NCBI GenBank assembly: GCA_949825025.1 | Contig: OX463780.1 | Span: forward strand, 33,832,979 to 33,896,978 | Direction of reading: 5' to 3' | From: Siphlonurus alternatus | Taxonomy: Eukaryota; Arthropoda; Insecta; Ephemeroptera; Siphlonuridae | DNA: 64,000 nt | Shown: positions 29,782-42,350 of the stretch, piece by piece | How the letters are laid out: each line of letters starts with the position of its first letter | Numbering within the stretch: the stretch's first letter is position 1 | Translations under genes and position numbers: made by a program | Notes under the pieces: generated by a model | The model's database searches: none | Seen by the model: only the letters and a program-made list of their open reading frames with translations | Told to the model about the DNA's origin: nothing

Positions 29782-29787
29782 AATAAA
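29782..29787 (+). terminator. Polyadenylation signal AATAAA
   Basis: Lies 40 bp after the candidate stop at 29742. In AT-rich DNA this hexamer is common, so its weight depends on the exon model. Confidence 0.3.
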
Positions 29788-29799
29788 TACAGTCACACT

Positions 29800-31020
29800 C
29801 AGCCGCTCAAGAATTTGAATAATACACCATTCCTTTTGTTAGATCGAGGCTTCAGACTAGTGCAGGAAATTCTTCTCTATCTCTCTCTGAGATTCACAGC
29901 TTTTTCTTGCTCCCTCAGGAGTCATAAGATTTTATCATACAGTATATATATTTTTTTTTACTTTTATAATTGTATAAAGGTTATAACAGTGCGAAGAAGA
30001 AGAACAAGTTATAATAGGTAGAAAACAGTTAATGTTTTAACTACTTATAAAATATTTTATAATACCTACTTTAATACCAAGTTAAAATATATACTCCACA
30101 CATTAAACTAATAAAATTTATAAGTTTATATTGAAGAATGTTAATATTTTAGAGTTTATCTTAATAATGTTATCAATTAATGGATTTATAAGTAATAACA
30201 TTACTTTATCAGCAAATAAGTTTATTCTAGTTTGATTTTATTCAAACGATATTCAAACATGTAGTTAAAGGTTTCATTTCAGTGGTCAAAAAGTGGTTTT
30301 CGTAACATGAATCACTCTGAAAATTTCAGCGAAATTCAAAGATCGTGATATATTAATTTATATGATTTATTTTTAAAGAAAACCAGTATTGTAAGATATT
30401 TAGCAATTAAGAATAGTATTGAATCCGGTGATCGTTAATTATAGTCTTCAATAAAAAAATATTTTGGAAACTAGTCCAACTTTTTGTAATTCTTATTTAT
30501 TTAAATTTATATTTTTTGTTCTATTTTTAAGTACATAAAAATAATTTATTTTCGTAATTAAAAAAACAAAAACAAAAAAACTGCATGATATGTGACACTG
30601 AATATTTCACTGATTTTCCATTTTAAATTGAGAGTTTCACTCGAAAGTTTCCAATGTAATTTGCGATTAGAGAGACAATACAGAAGTTGATGTCACATAA
30701 TTAATTATTACTGCATTAATTATAGTAATTAATTTTATTTTATTATTTCCACACTATATATACTCTTATATAAATACGGGACAAGTCAAACTCCTGACAC
30801 GTGATTTACTTACGGGTATATCAATTAAGTCTTCATTTCTTAGTTTAATATTACAAGAATTTATTAGATAAATTTGCTGACCAATAATTTTAATCAAAAT
30901 CCTAGTTATACTACACACACACATGATAACTCACTTTATAGATCCATGACATTATTTTTCAATTTCTGATGGTATGTGGAACAAAGCGCACTTACTCTAC
31001 TCGTGTGTGTAACGTGAGAT
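29800..31020. other. AT-rich spacer, nothing seen
   Basis: No gene or structured element supported. Confidence 0.45.
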
Positions 31021-31029
31021 CGAAGCAAG

Positions 31030-31350
31030 GACCTCCTCTCACTTGTGTGTGTGTGTGAGAGAGAGAGTCGCTCTGGGGAAGTGTTGTTGGCGGAGCGTTA
31101 AGCATGCTTGGTGGGAAGAGAGAGAGAGAGAAAGAAGGGAGAGGGAGAGAGAGCCAGACAAAAAGGAGAGAGCGGGGAGAGAGACGAGGTGGAGGCTGCA
31201 AAGTGAAAAATCGACCGAGTCTCTCTCTCTCTCTCTTTTTTCTCTTTGCTCCAAGCCTTTCCAAAACCCGTCTAGTATACAAGCCCCGAGAAGAGTTTTT
31301 TTTTGCATCATACTGTATACGTCAAATATAGAGTATAGAGAGCGAGGAAA
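31030..31350. repeat. Purine-rich GA/GT low-complexity island
   Basis: Short GT, GA and CT runs (31045-31065, 31120-31205, 31220-31240) in a GC-richer block. Overlapping frames on both strands are low-complexity artefacts. Confidence 0.6.
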
Positions 31351-31359
31351 ACCCCCTTA

Positions 31360-33300
31360 AGCAACTTTATGAAATAGTTATTTTTAGTAATAAGGGAAAA
31401 TAAGAGAGATAGAAATATATATTATATAATAAGAATAGATATAAAAAATATACAATAAATTCAATAAGTAGAATTAAAATTGTTTTACATTTTTATCTGA
31501 AAAAAAATATATTGTATGATTATTATTTTTGTTCTTGTGACAACAAGTTTCAAACCACACTAGTCAATATAACACCTAATTAAATAATAATCGATATTTA
31601 AAGCTTTTATGCAACATCTAAATGCATCTTGAACTAGTTAATATAAAAAAACATTTAATCCTTTTTTATTACATTGACTTAATATCACATGATAAGAGTA
31701 TAGTTTCTTCTTTTTTTGTTACAAGTATTATAACGTAAATATACATGATATAAAATTTTAAGGAAAGGCATCCAATTGCAATCAATAAGCTGATAAAGTT
31801 GCAAACTAAATACCGGATTATCCTCTTACTGTAAACGAGATCCGTATGCTCTCTTCCCCGCGTAGCAACAAGTGAATTTCCGCAAATCACTTTGGAAGTC
31901 AGCAAGCCTTGCCTTATCTTGAATTACGCGTGGTAAAAAATAAAAAATAAAAAGAAGAGAAAGGAGGAACTAAAAGGTATTAGCTCTCTGAACTTTTTTT
32001 TTCTCTCGTTCTTTTCTACTGTATAAATCTTTTTACTTTCTTGAAGCTATCTCCGCGACTGAAATTGTTGTTCAAACTTTTTCAATATGATCAACTTCTT
32101 ATCAAGCTATTCACTACCCCCCTCCCCTAAAAAAAGAAGAAGAAGGGGATGAAGGAAGAAAAATAATACATTTTTACTTCAACGGTGAATTTATTTAGGA
32201 ATGAGTGCTCTTATTTTATTTTTCAAGGGCTAAATAAATTATTACCCGTATATATTGAGATTTATATATTTAAATAAAAAAAATCATCATATTATCATAA
32301 CCATGTAATAAAACTGACGTTTCAAGTTTGTAGTAATATGTTAAATCATGTTTTTTTTTTTTAATTGTTGTATTGACTGGTTTTCAGACTTGATGTTGTA
32401 TGCTTCAGATATTTATTTTATTTTACCATGCAATATAATATTATTATAATGATTATTTTCTTTTATTTAATTTATTATTTCATTTTAATTGAGAATGTTC
32501 TTTTACACATTTTTTTAAATATATATTTTTAAGATTCTAATCAAACAGATATAAATATCCAAATGTTCTATACAATATTATATTTGCAAAGCGTTCACTG
32601 TGTTCTCACATCCTATTTTTTTTTTTATTTAATTGGCAGCCAGGAGAACAACTAAAATTTTGACTTGAAGAAATTGTAACTTAAAACTAACCGTAAGTAA
32701 TTCGTGTGATGTGCACTATATATCCCCCACCACCCTATACTCTCTTAGGCCTGAGACATAAAATTAAACATACCCCCTGAAATGTGAGTTACCCTTTTGT
32801 GTACTCGATTTACCATTTATTTAATTGTTGTATATAACTTTATATTGTTACACACAGTTATTTAATGACTCGTCTTGAAAAAAATATTTCAAGCAAAAAG
32901 GTATTAAAAAAATTAAATTTATAAATGTCAAACCATGGATGTATTTTATATCATTACAGGAAACTGTGTTTCATGAACACTTGAATATAAAAGTGTGTAA
33001 AAAAAAAATACATACATAAGACATGTAAGACACGTTCTGAGAACGATCTCAACGTAAAGTTGACAACTTTTTTTTTATGTATCCTTTCAAGTATCAATTT
33101 TTCATCGATAAAAATCTGATCATACTATAGTATAGATATAAAAAAGGAGAAAAATCATAACTGCAACAAGTGAAAATTTGCTTTTCTTTATGAGCGATTG
33201 TACTGGCATATAAATAGTGCAGTATAAGAGTAGAGGGTATATTTTCCGTATATACCCTTCTCATGGTGGTCCCTCCAATCGTATATGATGTAAAGCATAT
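31360..33300. other. AT-rich spacer, nothing called
   Basis: Chance frames only; no structured repeat found. Confidence 0.45.
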
Positions 33301-33329
33301 GCAGAATAGAGCAAGCAAGTAACATCTTC

Positions 33330-33610
33330 TTGCCTATATATATGTTGGTACGGGGAGTCTCTATACTACTACTTGCTTGCTGTTTGCCTGGTTGTTCAGT
33401 GGCGTTATATATTAGGGCTATTCAGAAAGATGGCATATTATATCGTAGTTGCGAACTCCCACTCTACTTCTCAGATATATTGAGAGAGAGATGCTGTATG
33501 TAGCCTACTATCCTTGTGCACCCTGCACCCAGCTAGTAGCAGACGATCGACCGGTGGCAAAGAGGCACTCGCTTTTGCTCGCTCTGTGCCATTCCATACT
33601 ACCATGGTGT
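33330..33610. other. GC-richer island, no gene called
   Basis: Contains an AAGATGGC YY1-like core near 33428 and short ATG frames of under 30 codons on both strands without splice support. Confidence 0.3.
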
Positions 33611-35500
33611 GTATGATACAAGAGATAATACAAACTAGAATATCATTTTGAATTATTTATAACAAAAGTTGGATTAATTGAATTTGTAACTATACTAAAA
33701 TTCTTAATTTTTTTGGTTAATAAATAATAAATTTATTCAGTTTCATTTTTTAACGCTAATTAAATATTTGACTCGATAAGGGGAAAAACGGAGAAATTAT
33801 TTATAAAGTTGAAACCAAAGTGAATCAACTAACCAAAAATTAACCAAGAATCTGAAGCAACCTCTTATTTTAAATAGCGTTGCAAATTTTAATTAATAAA
33901 TTTTTAGTCGGTGAAAATTAAAGAAAAAAATATTTTACCTTAGAAATGAGGCTACAAGAAATGGAAATTAAATTTGCCTCTCTGATCTTGTGGCAATAGT
34001 TCGACTCTTGAGGTCACTACGTGCTGATGATTAACTAAATTTAGTTCATTCGGTTAAAGGTCACTTCCGATAAAATTATGTAAAATATAATTGCCACAAA
34101 AAAGTTTGAATAATATTTTGTTCATAAAGTTTTCCGTCTCAAGTAGAACCCATACTGTAAGAACATTGAAGTGTTTATTTTGACCTATTTAGATTGAGTT
34201 TGCATATTTTTTTCTAATTTCTAAATAAAAAAAAAAAAAAAAAAAATCCAATAAAACACTGTTACCAAAAAAGTGATAATATACGAATTTCCATAACGTA
34301 AGAAAAAAAATCCGGTCACCTACCTACTAGTTCTCCCTAGCTTTGTTACTTCTCGAGGGGCTGTAACTGTGCCAAGATTCGTCGTCTAAACCCTCATGTA
34401 TCACACTGGAATTTGCAATTGTTATAGTATAGCAAATGACGTCACTTTAGCAAGATATTGGTAGAAAGTAAGTATAGCAATCTTGATACATATTGTGTCT
34501 ACTTTAAAACGAATATTCATATATCTATTTCTTCTCAATCTGTCTTAGATACTTGAAATTCTTACTGATAGATATCGATTTTAGCTATCAGAAAATGAAA
34601 AATAAAATATTCATATATGATATATATCATCACATGCAGTCATCAACTATATGGCCTGAAGACTTCTTCCTATCTTCATAAGATCTGTATCCTTTTAGTC
34701 TTCACAAGCTTCTTAGGCTTATGTGTATCGATTTCAAGCTACATTTAATACAATATATATTATATTCTCAGAGTTTAGCATAAATTTTATATGTTTTGTG
34801 ATGTCGTAAATATGAATAACCAATGAAAATTTGAGTATGAAGGTTGTAAGATTGTAGATAGTGAAAGTGTTAATATATTACATACATGAATTTTAAAGCA
34901 TTACGCTTAAAGTTATCAGATATTTTATAATGAATGTTTTGTGTCCCTTTTGTAATGATGATTTATTAATTAGTAAAATTCAAGAATATAGAAGTTCTTT
35001 CTACATATTTCTTTATAATGACCAAGTAGAATTTCGGAACGCCTCTATATATAATTTGATCAAATCCTTGATTAGATGGAGGGGGGGGGGGTGATAATTT
35101 TCATTTTAGTACAAACAAAAATAAGTAGAAAAGGAGGTACAAAAATAGGAACATCATCGGGGATTTCCTTTTAATTCGTAGAGTTCAGTTCTGCAAAGTA
35201 AAATTTGAATGAGAATTTCATTCATGCAAGTATTTTGTTTACATGCAATTAAGGTTTGAGTTTAGGATAGTTTAATTAAAATTTAAATATCATCTCCAAA
35301 TTGTCACAACTAACTTTTTTTTTGCATATATTCATCAACTTTTATTTTATTTAATTAGGAGAGTAGTAAAAGCTTACATTAATTATAAATGAATTAATTT
35401 CAATTTAAAAATAGCAAAAAGTTAAACTTATAAGATAATATTTTGAACCATTATTATGGTTCAGTATAATATATTTTTATTGTTTTAAAATGTTTTTATT
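33611..35500. other. AT-rich spacer with a 21-bp A run at 34227-34247
   Basis: CTAAATAAAA followed by about 21 A at 34227 resembles a retroposed poly(A) tail, but I could not identify a body in the preceding 400 bp. A run of 9-10 G lies near 35082. No gene. Confidence 0.4.
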
Positions 35501-35647
35501 TTTCTTTTTGAGACATTGAAATATGAGTAGACCTTATACTTTGGGTAGATCCTTTTCTCTCTACTTCCCCAACCCAAACTTCTTACCCCCCACCCCCCAT
35601 TTTCTCCACGTTACTGTGCTTTCTATTATTCACCTGGTCCCCTTTAG

Positions 35648-35820
35648 CCGCCCCGGGAAGTAGCAATGATCCCTTGGGGGTGATTCGTCTCCCTCAAACT
35701 ATACGCTCCATGGGCTGCCTGCTATATGGATACGTGAAGCGAGGCGGCTTAGCGTCACCAGCAAGACACGACAATTCATTGGCTCCACCACAGTCTTCCT
35801 TACAAACGGACAAGTTATAA
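35648..35820 (+). CDS. Candidate terminal exon, unrecognised
   Basis: A long pyrimidine tract ending TCCCCTTTAG at 35647 is a strong acceptor-like site. From 35648 the frame is open to TAA at 35818-35820 (about 57 codons), with an internal ATG at 35710 in a good start context (CTCCATGGG). The peptide includes APGSSNDPLGVIRL, MGCLLYGYVKRGG and SLAPPQSSLQTDKL-stop. Composition is protein-like, but the frame also remains open upstream of the acceptor, so its openness may simply reflect GC content. Not recognised. Confidence 0.25.
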
Positions 35821-36378
35821 ACACTAGGAGAGTGACTTGACTATATCTACAGTATCATCATTTTATATATAATCCTATCTATTTTACCTTTTTTTATACT
35901 CCCAAGTCTATAATATTTTTATATTATTATTATTTTGTTTTATAAATTTATTGTTTATATATATTTATTGTGATCAAAGTATAAAAATATATAATATTTA
36001 TAATAAAAATATTATCATAAAAGTGAGTTTAAAGTGAAATTTGGGGAACTCAAATATTTTATTTAAAAAGATAATTTTGGTAGAGAATGAAACATTAAAA
36101 GTTATTAAAGTAAAATAATGAAGGTTGTATACGCAAGCAATTATGCACCCACCTAGTCTCATCATTTTCCCCTGAAAGTAGGCAATTTGTTCAACCTTGC
36201 CCCTGCTGTATATGTTACCCGTTTTACTTGCGTGCTGAAAAAGTTGCCCAGCCTCAAGTTGCTATAATTTGAACCAATTTTCTTTCTGTTTTAACAAACG
36301 TAAATTTTACATTTCAAAATATTAAAATTTACAATATTTGTTACGCAGCAATGAAAATATGCATAGTACTGTACATAC

Positions 36379-36473
36379 ATATACTGGGCCATCCAGGGTA
36401 CAGGTACAGGTGAATGAACTCTGGTATTTCCTGACCGCCCTCTATCCCTATCTAGAGTAGACAGACTAGACAT
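36379..36473 (-). CDS. Candidate first coding exon, unrecognised
   Basis: Minus strand: an ATG at 36473 opens MSSLSTLDRDRGRSGN...SPVPVPWMAQY, reaching a GTATGT donor-like site at 36378 in phase 2. The frame remains open beyond the donor for 28 more codons of AT-type residues. The first half is protein-like and the second is not, consistent with an exon/intron boundary. Not recognised. Confidence 0.27.
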
Positions 36474-36695
36474 TTAAGCGAAATTCACTTTAAAAAATTC
36501 AAACAAATAAAGAATAACGGTCCTTGTCAACCGGAAGAAATCAATTAAATTATAGAATATAACATATTCTCATCCTACACCGCGGCAATTGACATAACGC
36601 AGATGGTCAACAAGTTGCATACTGTCAGGAGTTTCTCCACCATTTTTGTTCATCATGGACGTATAATAAGTAAGGATATTCTAGTAAGCTTCAGC

Positions 36696-36783
36696 TAACC
36701 ACGTTCAGCTTAACCACGTTTAACTAAGGTGGTTTAACACGTAAAACAGGTAAAGTTAAACGTGGCTAAGCTAAACGTGGTTA
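36696..36783. repeat. 88-bp hairpin with repeated ACGTGG motif
   Basis: TAACCACGTTCAGCTTAACC at the left pairs with GGCTAAGCTAAACGTGGTTA at the right. Each arm itself carries two CCACGTT copies. A compact inverted-repeat element with no coding potential. Confidence 0.7.
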
Positions 36784-36799
36784 TAGAAATCTGGTTGAC

Positions 36800-37560
36800 T
36801 GCTTCGTGAATCACACCCAATATCCTATTCAAATTACAAAATATAAGAATAATATTCAAATTTGGTACACATACTTTACCTTCCATTTTTTTAACATCAG
36901 AGTATGGATTTAAAATGCATAAATTTGGTAATAAGAAGAACGGTGATTGCACTATGAAATATTTTAGCACTGTAAGTCTACGAAGAATGACTGAAAGTAA
37001 AATAGCAAAACATTTTTACTTTCAATGTGATAACATTCTGTAAGCCAATTTTCTTTTAGCTTTCAGTACACCATATAAAAAAAACAGCTATTACATTTTA
37101 GATCGTTACTTATACGTTATAAATTCAATGTAATAAAATTATATATTACATGCTATTTACGTGTCTTTTTTTATTTTGTAATAGAACTTATAAAAAAGAA
37201 CCTATAGACAATAAATTTAAAAAAAATAATGAATAAAACACTTATTGAAACAAGATATTATAATTATTCTGAAAAAAATCAAGATTTTCTGAGAAAAGAT
37301 AATTACAAATTAAAAACATAATACATGTATAAAGCTAATTTTTAAATACAATTTACATAAAATGCTTGGTAACGCCTACAAAGCAGGAATTAAGTTCGTG
37401 GTGTCCAGATGTGTACGTAATATTAGAATGTTTTTTTGTGAAAAAAGTAGAGATCCATTTACAAATTAAGAGGAGAATTTTTAACACAATCTTGTAAGTA
37501 ATTTTATTGTAAATATATTCAGTAGTTAAAGAAAGTAAAATAAAGTCAAAAGAGTTAAGT
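36800..37560. other. AT-rich spacer, nothing seen
   Basis: No gene or element supported. Confidence 0.45.
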
Positions 37561-37567
37561 GAGAGAA

Positions 37568-37738
37568 TCAACTACATGGCATAAGTTGCACGCGGGGAGC
37601 TACGAGGAGTGAATTCCCTTCTTCTTCTTCTGCTGCTGCTGCTGGTCTCTTACCATTTAGCTCCTCAGCAGTAGAGAGCGCAACATTCACATCGACGTTA
37701 ACTTGGCTACAAACAGTCTCACACAACACCACAGACAT
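37568..37738 (-). CDS. 56-codon ORF / candidate first coding exon
   Basis: Minus strand: an ATG at 37738 opens MSVVLCETVCSQVNVDVNV, then ALSTAEELN. At that point a near-ideal donor G|GTAAGA occurs (intron from 37653). A CTTTACAG acceptor-like site ends at 37743, giving a possible exon 37742-37654 with a 5' untranslated start. If not spliced, the frame continues through GKRPAAAAEEEEGNSLL to TGA at 37568. Length, ATG, GC-rich context and both splice signals make this one of the better isolated exon candidates. No family recognised; the Ala/Glu run comes from a GCA/GAA trinucleotide repeat. Confidence 0.4.
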   Translation of the reverse strand: MSVVLCETVCSQVNVDVNVALSTAEELNGKRPAAAAEEEEGNSLLVAPRVQLMPCS

Positions 37739-37958
37739 TCAACTGTAAAGGTAACACCATGAAACTGACACAAAAATGAACAGTGAATTTTATTTTTTTA
37801 CTGTAATTTTCAGTGCTATTAAAAATCATAGAAATATTTTTGAGTATACAGCATATTTTAATATCTGAATTGCAGTATACATAAATTAAACTAATGTTAT
37901 AATTATATAACTATAATTTTTCAGTTTACATTTTATTAATGTTGGATTTGCTTAAATG

Positions 37959-37979
37959 TTTTTTTTTTTTTTTTTTTTT
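37959..37979. repeat. Poly(T) run, about 21 bp
   Basis: Homopolymer run. It could be the reverse complement of a retroposon tail, but no body was identified on its left or right. Confidence 0.8.
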
Positions 37980-38653
37980 CCAAATGGCCAGTTTTGTTTA
38001 ATTAAGTACGTATATTATACATGCTGAGATGATATGAATATTAGTTATGATATATCGCATATCGCGACAGAAATTTAGACTATATGTACATCCTAAACAA
38101 GAAATCAAGGTATTCATGCATGCATGCAGTAGCTTCCATTTAAATAAGAAAATATAAGAATGTAGGGCACTGAAAACAGGAGTGGATAAAATCAGCATTG
38201 GATGAATTAGTGCCTAAAAATTTACTGATTTCAATAATCGTAAAGTCATAAAGCAATTTTTATATTTTTCTTATTATACTGTTTAAAACTCGCTAAGTAA
38301 TTAATAAGAATTATAAATTGCAACCCGGGCCCAAAGGAAAATTAAAGAATTCCTTTTTGGCTTGGTATTGATTTCTCTTAAATCTAGCACTGATATTAAT
38401 AACACCTCTTTAACGCTAATATTTAATTAATTCAAATAACAGTTAAAAACTTTTAAAAAATCTGGCTAGAAATATATATGCTCCTTTTGATTCAGTTTAT
38501 TTTTAAGCTTAATCAACAGAAGATGCTAAAGAACTATACTCAAACCGGACACCAGCTTTTTGTCAAAAAGGAAAAAAAAACACTTCACACTTTGAAGTTC
38601 AGCATACGCTTATCGTTTGTATTTTTAGTAAATTGAATTTAAATTTGCGTTAC

Positions 38654-38855
38654 CTTTAAGTTTGTGCGTCTTTGGTTTCTTCTCTGCGGCGGGCTCGCGC
38701 CTCTCATTTATTAACCACTCGGCTGCCCCGCCCCCTAACCCTCCTACCCCCCAAGACGCTTTTGCCGCACGGAGACGCCCCCCACCTCTCTCCACCCCTG
38801 CTAGCCCCGCCGCAAGAACGCTCGATAGCGCAACCTCCTTCACCCCTCGACTCAT
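38654..38855 (-). CDS. Candidate first coding exon in GC-rich island
   Basis: Minus strand: an ATG at 38855 opens a 67-codon frame (starting MSRGVKEVALSSVLAAGLAG, then Gly/Arg/Trp-rich, then AEWLINERREPAAEKKPKTH). It reaches an AAAG|GTAACG donor-like site at 38653 in phase 1. The terminal part is basic and may hold a nuclear-localisation-like cluster. The island (38660-38910) is the most GC- and CpG-rich stretch nearby. The opposite strand is also open, so GC content alone could explain it. If joined directly to the acceptor at 37743, the frame runs to a stop within that exon, so the two islands need not belong to one transcript. Confidence 0.35.
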
Positions 38856-38919
38856 GATGACCCAACAAACAATGCACCAGCTCTCAACAATGACACCTGT
38901 CTGAGCTTCCTAGCACATT

Positions 38920-40730
38920 GTTGTAAGCAAAACATAAGTGCGTGCAGCAGCAGTGTGTGTTGACATTTTTTAACATGTAAATTTTTATCTTATAATTTAT
39001 ATTTACGATAAGTGAAAAAAAAGAGGCAAACATTGTTAGTTTATATTATATTAACACTTAGGTATATATACTTAAAGGGGAGAAAAGGTGCTGTTTATTT
39101 TTATAAGATTTTTGTTAAGTGCTGTTATTTATTTATTCAACACATCATTCACATATCCGTCATATTGACCTTAATAATTCATTTTCGAATATATTTCATA
39201 GTTCAGTGCTTAAAAATGGTAGCAAGATAGCTTCAGAGTGACTTTAAGAGCGACATTTAATATTATAAGCAAGTGCAGGAGTTCTTTTGAGAAAACTTGA
39301 GTCATAATAGAAAATATATATTTTTTTAATCAAAACACATCAATTGAGTACTTTTACTTACTAATTACTCACTAAGTTTTTGAAACCCCGAACCTTCCGA
39401 AACTCTAACTTCAGCGTTTCGCGGGCTCATCGGGAACGGGGGCGCCCAAGGCTTTGCAATCTATCTCGGCATTTGCCTACGACTGAGGGAATAAACGTGG
39501 AACGTGGAAACCTCAGCCAGGATGGACGCAACATATTTTGTCATTGAACCGGAAGTGGAATAGCCCAAAGTCAGGGGCACTGATTGAAAATATTCACATT
39601 TACAGAAAGCTCAAATCTGCCTAGATTTTACCCTCTCCAATTTATGCAATTTTGCTCTGCACAACAATAAGAAAAGTTGGCTACCTTTTCAAACGCTCTT
39701 GCTTGTTTCCAAACTTTTATTGTATCATGTTTTTTTCTGTGAATAAAGCTTTTTTGAATTGAATTGTTACTTAAATTTGCACGAAGACATGGAAAAACAT
39801 GGAATTTACGCATAAAATTGGGCTATGTAAAATTATTATAACAATGGACCATTACAGGGTCTCTTCCTAGAATTTGAGATCATACTTACAATACCGTGTT
39901 CAAAATTACAAGACTGTGCACATGTTCTCATAAGCATAAAACTCTTATTTAAAACGTGTTTGTATATTTCGATATTTTGTCTTATCTCGAACTAATTTGC
40001 AACAAAAATATATTATGAAATATCCTTCCGTTCAAACAAAACTTTGCAACCTAGAAAAAAAACTATCAGACATTATTATTTGTAATTGTTGTTAGTGTTG
40101 GAACAATAACACAATAACAAATCAATTATGTTAGAAATTAAAATAAGTGTGTTCTATTTTGATGTCCCTGACGTTTTTATTTTTTGTGCAGCTGATTTAT
40201 AAAAAAAATATATATTTTTTAATTAAATGAAATGTTAAGTCACAATTAAACTTAAACTGATGTAATATTTTCAATTTTTATTAGATAATAAAAGTAAATA
40301 TTTTGGAAAATAATAATTACGTTTGTCTTTTGTTCAAACAAAATCCATGTTTTGATACACACATTCTTCAGTTGACGTTTAGTTTAGGCTAGGTTGGACC
40401 TAAGTAAATATTGCACAGCTTTTTTCCCCCCAAGAGAAATCCAAAGTCAGCGAATAATGGTTGGGAGAAACTAAGCCATCGTTCGTGTGTGGACTTTACT
40501 GAACTGTTTTCCTGACAGAGCCAAGTCGTGTTACCAAAATATTCTAGCCCTAATGACCCGTCAAGATAGGTATATATCCAACGTCCACACGTTCTTACGA
40601 AAATACAGTGTGTCTTCCACAAGGATGTACACACAAGAAGTCTGGTCACATGAGGGTTCATGGGCTCAGGTAGGATAAGGATGACCTGGATGAATTGATA
40701 ACGCATTTATCGCGAAAAAAAAAATGTTAT
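38920..40730. other. Spacer with GC patch at 39380-39550, nothing called
   Basis: The block at 40380-40680 is GC-richer with chance frames on both strands but no ATG plus splice support. No gene called. Confidence 0.4.
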
Positions 40731-40734
40731 TTAA

Positions 40735-40963
40735 GGATGCAAGGCCGAAAATAGCGGGAACCAAGCCAGTTTTGGATTTGAATTTAAAAATTGGTTTCAT
40801 CTACAACATTGAATTTTTTTCTGCGTATCAAAAGTGTTAATGTCCGCGCGTACCTTGATTCAGTTTCAAGTCGATACTCTAAAAACTCTGACCGTAAGAA
40901 ATTAAAAACCAATTTGTCAAGAGATGGCGCTATCAACACCGTGGCCTTAGGTGGCCTTGCACC
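40735..40963. mobile_element. TTAA-flanked TIR element, 229 bp
   Basis: The left end TTAAGGATGCAAGGCC mirrors the right end GGCCTTGCACCCTTAA (15 of 16 in inverted alignment). TTAA flanks occur at 40731-40734 and 40964-40967. TTAA duplication fits piggyBac- or Kolobok-type transposition. No transposase frame, hence non-autonomous. Confidence 0.65.
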
Positions 40964-41025
40964 CTTAAATCTTAATATAATTTTCAATTGCACCATGCAC
41001 TCTTCCATGTATCAGATATACCATG

Positions 41026-41160
41026 ACAAGCGCAGATCCAGAAAGCAGGAAAAAAAAAAAAAATGATGGTACATTTTAAACGGAGTGAGGGCTGGAGTAT
41101 GATCCACATTGAATAAAAAAAAATGGGGGGGGGAGCGGTTGTACCTGCTCTACATGCACC
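41026..41160. mobile_element. Possible partial relative of the CAGATCCAGAAA element
   Basis: CGCAGATCCAGAAAGCAGGA followed by an A run, then a G run near 41125, resembles the left part of the hAT-like element at 45997-46170 (CACAGATCCAGAAAA, then G-rich). No matching right end was found, so it may be a truncated or diverged copy. Confidence 0.25.
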
Positions 41161-41219
41161 TGATAGGGCACCATAAATATCCTGATAGGAGCGATCGTTG
41201 AACACTTATTGCTATTGCG

Positions 41220-41840
41220 CTAAATGAGGTATTTCACATACATTTATAATTGAAACATCGTCACTTTTTTTTTTTTTTTTACTTTAAAAGCAGTTATAAG
41301 ACACTGAGTTTTATTAAAAAAATAAAGAATTAACAAATTTGTATTTAATTAAAATAAGATTATATCATGAATATACTTAAGCCACAATATTTTAATATTC
41401 ACTATATTTTTATATATATTTAAAATTATATTTTGTACGGATTAAAATGTTTAATTAATTTTTGTATTATTATTATGTCAAGATATAGTTGGTTAAAATA
41501 TATTTAAAATATTCCACTATAAAGTTTTGTGTAATAATAAAACCAACATTGAGATTAATGCCAGACGTGGCCTATAGTAAAATTCAATTTAAATAAAAAT
41601 GATATAATTTTATATTAAATTAAAAAAGAAATTTTTATAAAAAATATTTTTAAATATAATAAAAATATTAAATCATCCTAACAATATAATTAATTTAAAA
41701 TTATAATTTACATATTATATTAATATAATATGTATTAAAAAAAATAAACATCTACCTTATTATATATGACGTCAGTATGTATAAAAGTTGGTAGTGTATT
41801 ATGTAGAAATGTACATAATATTTCCATATTGTGCCGCTTT
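41220..41840. other. AT-rich spacer, nothing seen
   Basis: Stops in all frames; no element supported. Confidence 0.5.
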
Positions 41841-41856
41841 TCTCTTCGCCCTCTAG

Positions 41857-42023
41857 TGCGGATGATACTGGTAGGCGAGTTTGGAGCCGCGAGCTTGCTG
41901 CTGGATGCTGTGATTACACTTGCCTATTCATCATGTACTCTCTCTCTCTCTCTCTCTCTCTGTCTCTTTCGACGGGTAAAAAGGGCTCACCTAATTTTCA
42001 CATTGAATTCGCACTCATTATAA
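41857..42023 (+). CDS. Candidate exon with hydrophobic segment, unrecognised
   Basis: A pyrimidine-rich acceptor-like tract (CTTTTCTCTTCGCCCTCTAG) ends at 41856. The frame then reads R, MILVGEFGAASLLLDAVITL, AYSSC, a Leu/Ser stretch encoded by a short CT run, and a basic tail to a stop at 42021-42023. The first 25 residues could form a membrane segment or signal-like helix. The CT run makes much of the frame low-complexity, so confidence is low. Confidence 0.2.
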
Positions 42024-42212
42024 GCTCCTCCCATTACCTCCCCCACTTTTTGGAAGAGCCTTTAGTATATGCAACCCTTTTCATTAGAAAGCATTGACAG
42101 TTGCATATTCTACGGGCGTTATGAAAGTTGGTGCAATATTTTTCAGTTTCGACTCCACTCATTCACTCATTCATTAATCAACAAATAGTTGTGTTCGTAA
42201 ATAAGAATTATT

Positions 42213-42350
42213 CTATAATAATATAATATAATATAATATAATATAATATAATATAATATAATATAATATAATATAATATAATATAATATAATATAATATA
42301 ATATAATATAATATAATATAATATAATATAATATAATATAATATAATAAT
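42213..42350. repeat. (ATAAT)n pentanucleotide array, about 27 copies
   Basis: Near-perfect array whose unit is the reverse complement of the ATTAT array at 24190-24423. Confidence 0.96.

Noticed and set aside
31000..31360. Four overlapping frames on both strands
   Set aside because: GA/CT low-complexity block; mutual overlap on opposite strands argues against coding.
34227..34247. Poly(A) run as the tail of a processed pseudogene
   Set aside because: No recognisable gene body or target duplication upstream.
40389..40706. 105-codon minus-strand frame
   Set aside because: No ATG start, an overlapping opposite-strand frame, no recognisable domain and no splice context.
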